The translations under genes and the position numbers were made by a program. The notes beneath the pieces were generated by a model that saw only the letters and a program-made list of their open reading frames with translations, was not told the DNA's origin and did not search any database. 9,515 bases of DNA, taken from positions 1 to 9,515 of the forward strand of contig JAKAVU010000101.1 of assembly GCA_021817185.1 (NCBI GenBank). Reading direction: 5' to 3'. The stretch comes from a bacterium (GTDB lineage: Bacteria; Chloroflexota; Dormibacteria; UBA8260; Bog-877). Below are positions 6,315 through 9,515 of the stretch, piece by piece (position 1 is the stretch's first letter; each line of letters begins with the position of its first letter).

Positions 6315-8360
6315 CTAGGGGACTCCCGCGGCAGCCGGGTGGAGCGCACCCAGCCAGACCGCCACGCCGACCGCGAGGGCCACCACCACCAGGGCCGCGG
6401 CGCTCGAACCGAGGCCGGGCTTGAGCCAGCCCCAGCTGCTCTTCGGCTCCCACCGCACGGCATCGTCGAGAGCGGTGCCCGCGGAGTCGAACAGGGGCTC
6501 CAGGACGCGGTTGCTGAGGGCCACCAACGCCCGGCCCGGCCAGCCCGCCAGCAGCGCCTCCGTGCTCTGGAAGAGGGCGGTGCCGTCGACCCAGGGCAGC
6601 CAGGCGGGATCCGATGTACCGGCGGCGGCCACCGGGGCCAGTGCGAAACCGGCGCCGGCCGCCAGCAGGGGCAGCAGCAGAATCACCAGCAGAGACACGG
6701 CGCTGACCGCCAGCGCGGTGGCCCCCGGTCTCAGCGCCAGCATCGAGCCCACTCCCACGTGAACCCCGGGCAGGCTCACCAGCCCGCTCAGGAGCGCCAC
6801 CACCGTGGCTGCGCGCAGCACGGCCAGCTGACCGCCGGGACGCGCTTGGTTGAAGTGGCGGCGTGCTTCGCGTGCCTCCCTGGGGTCGGTCGGCTCGCCG
6901 CCCTTGAGCGCGAAGGCCGCGACCCGCCCGCATCCCAGCGCCAGCAGCGCGGCGGCGAGCAGGAGGCCACCGCCGCCCACGATGCGCTCCCAGGGGCCGA
7001 GTTGCGGCAGCCCGGCGCCGGGGCCGGAGATGGCGGCAGCCAGGATCGCGGAGCGACCGAAGAACGCGCCCGAGCCGGCCAGGCCCGATGCCGCCACCAG
7101 GCATCCCAGCAAGATCGTCGTGGCCGGACGGGCGTGCTTCCAAGCCGGCCCCAGCCGCGCCACGCTCCCGACCCGCAGATCCCTGGCCAGATGGCTCAAG
7201 GCGCCGGTCAGGGCCACCGCCACCAGGGCCGCCGAGATGGCCATGGCGAGAGCGGCCGCCGGGGACCCCAGGCCGAACCCGATCAGGACTGAGCTGGAGA
7301 GGCTGGCGACGACCCAAGCGCCGAAGCGGCGCAGGTCATGCTCCCGAGCCGCCAGAGCCGCGGTGGCCACCGCGCTCAGCGCCGCCAGCACGGTGAGCGC
7401 AGGCAGCACCGCCGCCGCCACCTCGAGCAGAGGGAAGGTCTGCACCAGGAGCGCGGACCCCACGGCCACCCCCACCGCGGAGGCCAGCACCGCCACGCTG
7501 GCCCCGGGGGCGCGGCTCAAGCCGCGCCAGAGGAGGTGAAGTGGAACGGCCCCGCAGGCGCACGCCACCGCCACCACGACGAGCACCCCGGCCAGGGTCA
7601 GGGTCCTGCCGCCGACCCCGTGCACCTGGCCCCGCACCGCCAGCTTGAACATGGCGGCGAGCGAACCCAGGTTCAGCCCGTAGGGGCTGATGGCGGGGCC
7701 CTTGTGGTGGACATCGGTGGCCGCCACCGCCACCGCCCCGGAGAACTTCACGTACAGGAACACCACCGCCAGCAGCAGCGCGAGGGCGCCCGCCCTCCAG
7801 GTCAGATACAGCTGGCGGGCCACCCGCCCCACGTCTTCCCCCAGACCGCTGCCGATGGTCAGAGCCGCCGCCAGCCCACAGAGTTCGAAGCCCAGCAGGG
7901 TCTGAAACAGCCCCGGGGCCATGATCAGGATCACGGCCCCAAAGTTGAGGATCCCCGTCAGCCGCATCAGCCCCGGCAGGCGCGGATCGCTGCGCAGCTG
8001 AATCAGCATCTGGGTCTGGGCCAGCGCCACCGCCAGCGCCACCACCGAGACCAGGATGACGGCGGCGGGATTGGCCGAGTAGCCCACGCCGACCTGGAAG
8101 TTGGGGGCGAGCAGGGTGGTGGCGGCCGAGTTGAACGGGGTCTGGGTCACCGCGAAGGTCCAGAAGGCAAGCGTGGACTGGTGGGTGTGGGGAAGGGAGT
8201 GCGCGGTGGCACCGAGCACGATCAGGCCCGCCACCACGGTGAGCCAGGCACAGACCGCCACCGCCAGCGCCGACCCGCGCCTGGTCTCGGCCAGGTAGCT
8301 CGCTCCCACCCCGGCAATCGGCAGCAGCAGCAGGGCCCAGGCGGCGTCGAAGATGTGCAC
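6315..8360 (-). CDS. nuoL: NADH-quinone oxidoreductase subunit L-like protein, divergent
   Basis: Distal antiporter-like subunit of complex I, 681 residues (longer than the 613 of E. coli NuoL). TM3 to TM6 are recognisable: ANPAAVILVSVV (96-107) where VDPLS is expected, DPRLPGLMR (125-133), and LLGFELCGL (155-163) in which Glu159 matches Glu144. Other positions differ: the RVGD motif reads RAGA (189-192), so Asp178 is lost; the GKSAQ-PL motif reads CACGAVPL (267-274), so Lys229 becomes Ala268; the His-x3-His-x3-Lys cluster is absent, with no Lys between 346 and 405; and TM12 SKD reads GRS, so Lys399 becomes Arg436. DLRR (342-345) replaces DIKR. A hydrophilic or amphipathic stretch (about 580-650) followed by a last helix (652-676) fits the lateral helix plus TM16. 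The GTG start at 8360-8358 has GAGGGG 7 nt upstream and lies 1 nt after the nuoK stop. Confidence 0.83.
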   Translation of the reverse strand: MHIFDAAWALLLLPIAGVGASYLAETRRGSALAVAVCAWLTVVAGLIVLGATAHSLPHTHQSTLAFWTFAVTQTPFNSAATTLLAPNFQVGVGYSANPAAVILVSVVALAVALAQTQMLIQLRSDPRLPGLMRLTGILNFGAVILIMAPGLFQTLLGFELCGLAAALTIGSGLGEDVGRVARQLYLTWRAGALALLLAVVFLYVKFSGAVAVAATDVHHKGPAISPYGLNLGSLAAMFKLAVRGQVHGVGGRTLTLAGVLVVVAVACACGAVPLHLLWRGLSRAPGASVAVLASAVGVAVGSALLVQTFPLLEVAAAVLPALTVLAALSAVATAALAAREHDLRRFGAWVVASLSSSVLIGFGLGSPAAALAMAISAALVAVALTGALSHLARDLRVGSVARLGPAWKHARPATTILLGCLVAASGLAGSGAFFGRSAILAAAISGPGAGLPQLGPWERIVGGGGLLLAAALLALGCGRVAAFALKGGEPTDPREAREARRHFNQARPGGQLAVLRAATVVALLSGLVSLPGVHVGVGSMLALRPGATALAVSAVSLLVILLLPLLAAGAGFALAPVAAAGTSDPAWLPWVDGTALFQSTEALLAGWPGRALVALSNRVLEPLFDSAGTALDDAVRWEPKSSWGWLKPGLGSSAAALVVVALAVGVAVWLGALHPAAAGVP
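6323..6327 (-). promoter_or_regulatory. nuoM ribosome binding site
   Basis: GGGAG on the minus strand within the last codons of nuoL, 8 nt before the GTG at 6314, supporting the start that directly follows the nuoL stop. Confidence 0.6.
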
Positions 8361-8361
8361 C

Positions 8362-8805
8362 TCAGATCCCCTCGCCGTCGAGCGCGGCTTCGGACTCGTC
8401 GGATGAGGGCTCTGCCCCGGGCCCGGCTGGGTCGCCGTCGTCGTCGGGGATGGGGCCGGGCACGCCGTCGGCCAACACCTCGCGGCCCGGTTCGGGGCGG
8501 GGGGTGGGGACCGTCAGCAGGTCGGAGCCGGAGCGGCGCCAGAGCACCATCGCCAAAGCCGAGCCCACGCCCGCACAGAGCACTCCGAGCACCTCGGACG
8601 CCACCGCATAGGCCTGCAGCTGGGCCGCGGCGGCGGAGCTCGGCGCCGACGCCGCGAACCCCACCAGGCCGGTCGCCACCCCGGAGAAACCCACCAGCAG
8701 AGCGGCGACCGCTCCGAAGGCGTCCCGGCGATGGAGCACCGTGAAGGTCGCCACTCCCAGGAGACAGGCCGCCGTCACCAGCAAGGCGGCCGACGTGCCG
8801 CTCAC
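8362..8805 (-). CDS. nuoK: NADH-quinone oxidoreductase subunit K-like protein with acidic C-terminal tail
   Basis: Small three-helix complex I subunit between NuoJ and NuoL. The protein is 147 residues, whereas NuoK is usually about 100. Three hydrophobic helices (5-24, 29-51, 66-90) match the NuoK layout, with HRRD (25-28) at the usual Arg-Arg-Asn loop and WRR (89-91) closing TM3. Membrane Glu36 aligns with Leu37 and Glu72 with Cys77; Glu71, six residues earlier, is the only membrane acid nearby. Residues 101-147 form an extra tail rich in Pro and Gly with 13 Asp or Glu and only 2 Arg, including DDDGD (121-125). The GTG at 8805-8803 is chosen because it overlaps the nuoJ stop (GTGA), has GAGGGG 7 nt upstream, and starts exactly at TM1; a longer open frame up to 9123 is a shadow of nuoJ. 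Confidence 0.82.
   Translation of the reverse strand: MSGTSAALLVTAACLLGVATFTVLHRRDAFGAVAALLVGFSGVATGLVGFAASAPSSAAAAQLQAYAVASEVLGVLCAGVGSALAMVLWRRSGSDLLTVPTPRPEPGREVLADGVPGPIPDDDGDPAGPGAEPSSDESEAALDGEGI
8368..8373 (-). promoter_or_regulatory. nuoL ribosome binding site
   Basis: GAGGGG on the minus strand overlapping the last codons of nuoK, 7 nt before the GTG at 8360. It fixes the non-ATG start of nuoL. Confidence 0.75.
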
Positions 8806-9401
8806 CTGCCGGCCCCTCGGCGCGCCTGGCGCGCAGCTTCCCGGGCTGCCGCCCGCTGCCGATTGCGCCGCTGCTGCTCGGCCAGGCGCCGCCGCCGCTG
8901 AGCCTCGGCCTGGTCCTCGGCTGCCTCGCGGCGGTCCCTGCCGACCAGGGCAGTGGTCCCGATCAAAACCGTCGCGGCCAGCAGCACCAGGCCCAGCATG
9001 GGCACCCCGGCACCCAGCAGCACCTGGTGGCCCACCTCCATCAGGCTGGGGGTTGGCCGGCCCCGACCTTCGAAGCTGGCCCGGGCAGCCACCCCCGCTC
9101 CCAGCAGCAGAGCGACCACGCACAGCGCCACGGCGGCCTCCAGGGCGATGCGTGCCCGCGACTCCCCCTGATCACCGGCCGGGGGATCTCCCGCGATCGG
9201 TGCCAGAACCAGGGCCCCACCGGCTCCGCCCAGGAGCAACAACCCGATGGCCGGCAGCGCCGCGCCGGCGACCGCCATGGCCAGGGCGAGAGCGACAGCT
9301 ACCACCAGACCGGCCAGCAATTGCCAGGACCTGTCCCGGCGCAGCACGACCAGCAGCCCGGCCCCCACCGCGATGCCGCCCAGCGCCGCGGTCGCGATCA
9401 A
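8802..9401 (-). CDS. nuoJ: NADH-quinone oxidoreductase subunit J-like protein with Arg-rich C-terminal tail
   Basis: Five-helix complex I membrane subunit of 199 residues. Helices lie at about 5-21, 27-48, 50-70, 85-107 and 128-153. TM1 to TM2 with LRRDRSW (20-26) fits the NuoJ pattern, TM3 LLGGAGGALVL (56-66) occupies the place of the conserved VYAGAI-VLF stretch (the Tyr is replaced by Leu, the Gly-Ala is kept), and VGHQVLLGAGVPMLGL (123-138) matches the TM5 region. The tail from 155 to 199 is unusual: 16 Arg, many Ala and Gln, probably a long basic helix. The start is TTG at 9401-9399, supported by AGGAGGGG immediately upstream; no ATG or GTG in frame fits better. Position first in the J-K-L-M-N order supports the identity, which on sequence alone would be moderate. 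Confidence 0.75.
   Translation of the reverse strand: MIATAALGGIAVGAGLLVVLRRDRSWQLLAGLVVAVALALAMAVAGAALPAIGLLLLGGAGGALVLAPIAGDPPAGDQGESRARIALEAAVALCVVALLLGAGVAARASFEGRGRPTPSLMEVGHQVLLGAGVPMLGLVLLAATVLIGTTALVGRDRREAAEDQAEAQRRRRLAEQQRRNRQRAAAREAARQARRGAGR
8813..8818 (-). promoter_or_regulatory. nuoK ribosome binding site
   Basis: GAGGGG on the minus strand inside the nuoJ tail, 7 nt before the GTG at 8805. It decides for the short 147-residue NuoK rather than a longer open frame. Confidence 0.75.
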
Positions 9402-9404
9402 AGG

Positions 9405-9412
9405 CCCCTCCT
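9405..9412 (-). promoter_or_regulatory. nuoJ ribosome binding site for a TTG start
   Basis: AGGAGGGG on the minus strand. The AGGAGG core ends 5 nt before the TTG at 9401. This is the strongest Shine-Dalgarno match in the window and makes the weak TTG start credible. Confidence 0.8.
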
Positions 9413-9425
9413 GGAATGCGTCATC

Positions 9426-9515
9426 TCAGCGGAGCCAGAGGCCGTCCGGCCAGGTCGGATTCGGGAGAAGAGGGGCACGGGCGGTCATTTTATGGGACCG
9501 AGATCGCGGCCCCGC
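9426..9515 (-). other. Probable 3' end of the gene upstream of nuoJ, frame unresolved
   Basis: This stretch lies before the nuoJ ribosome binding site on the minus strand. One frame is open from the edge to a TGA at 9428-9426 and would end PNPTWPDGLWLR, leaving 24 nt before the nuoJ TTG. A second frame ends at the TGA at 9487-9485 with RGRDLGPIK, leaving 83 nt. In canonical nuo operons nuoI precedes nuoJ, so either could be the NuoI C-terminus. An ATG at 9488-9486 overlaps the second stop as ATGA and would start a 20-residue peptide in the first frame. GC3 of the first frame is fairly high, which slightly favours it. No clear promoter is seen; a TAAAAT at about 9492-9487 lacks a visible -35. 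Confidence 0.35.

Noticed and set aside
5613..7292. A 559-codon plus-strand open frame opposite nuoM and nuoL
   Set aside because: Composition dominated by Gln, Gly, His and Arg is typical of the antisense of Leu/Ala-rich membrane protein genes; no start signal or domain was seen.
4795..7317. Upstream extension of the nuoN frame by about 840 codons
   Set aside because: It is low-complexity Arg/Gly/Ala sequence that overlaps nuoM and nuoL; NuoN homology begins at the GTG at 4794, which has a ribosome binding site and overlaps the nuoM stop.
7338..8744. A 468-codon plus-strand open frame opposite nuoL and nuoK
   Set aside because: Same antisense composition artefact; its C-terminal half is an Arg/Pro run that mirrors the acidic NuoK tail codons.
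8806..9123. Longer version of NuoK starting at 9123
   Set aside because: The added 106 residues are a shadow of nuoJ and have no NuoK similarity; the GTG at 8805 has a well-spaced ribosome binding site.
3337..9401. The operon as pseudogenes
   Set aside because: All five frames are intact, start signals are strong and tightly spaced, and helix patterns are complete; only specific charged sites are changed.
1..9515. tRNA, rRNA, CRISPR, insertion sequences, prophage or integration sites
   Set aside because: No direct repeats, terminal inverted repeats, cloverleaf-like sequence or transposase motif was seen; coding density is close to complete.

Overview
The window comes from a very GC-rich bacterial genome. 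By eye GC is about 70% or more, third codon positions are almost all G or C, and most starts are GTG or TTG. The gene content is chromosomal housekeeping: a respiratory complex I membrane arm, a DhnA-type aldolase and an ABC exporter. No phage, IS, tRNA, rRNA or CRISPR signal was seen. The content and codon use would fit a GC-rich terrabacterial lineage (Actinomycetota, Chloroflexota or Candidatus Dormibacterota). That placement is a guess, because nothing here is a taxonomic marker.

Layout. Positions 1-2349 (minus strand) hold a two-gene ABC exporter: an ATPase followed by a large polytopic permease that runs off the left edge still open. A 49-bp divergent promoter gap (2350-2398) separates it from a plus-strand class I (DhnA/FbaB-type) fructose-bisphosphate aldolase at 2399-3331. 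The aldolase converges on the nuo operon with only 5 bp between the two stop codons. Positions 3337-9401 (minus strand) carry five abutting or overlapping genes in the canonical order nuoJ-nuoK-nuoL-nuoM-nuoN, the distal part of a complex I operon. The last 114 bp contain the nuoJ ribosome binding site and probably the very end of the gene upstream of nuoJ; its reading frame is unresolved.

The main observation is that the nuo-like genes keep the order, length and hydrophobic pattern of complex I membrane subunits, with intact reading frames, strong Shine-Dalgarno sites and translational coupling. Yet by eye alignment nearly all charged residues of the proton-translocation chain are replaced. 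NuoM appears to lose all four classical positions (TM5 Glu to Ala, TM7 Lys to Arg, TM8 Lys to Pro, TM12 Glu to Leu). NuoN loses its TM5 Glu and both TM7 and TM8 Lys. NuoL keeps the TM5 Glu but loses the TM6 Asp, TM7 Lys and the His-x3-His-x3-Lys cluster. NuoK loses both membrane Glu residues. The TM12 Lys becomes Arg in both NuoL and NuoN. NuoJ and NuoK also carry C-terminal tails of opposite charge (Arg-rich and Asp/Glu-rich). This looks like a maintained but divergent, perhaps non-pumping or altered, complex I-like membrane arm rather than a decayed operon. The residue comparisons come from memory of the families and need a real alignment.
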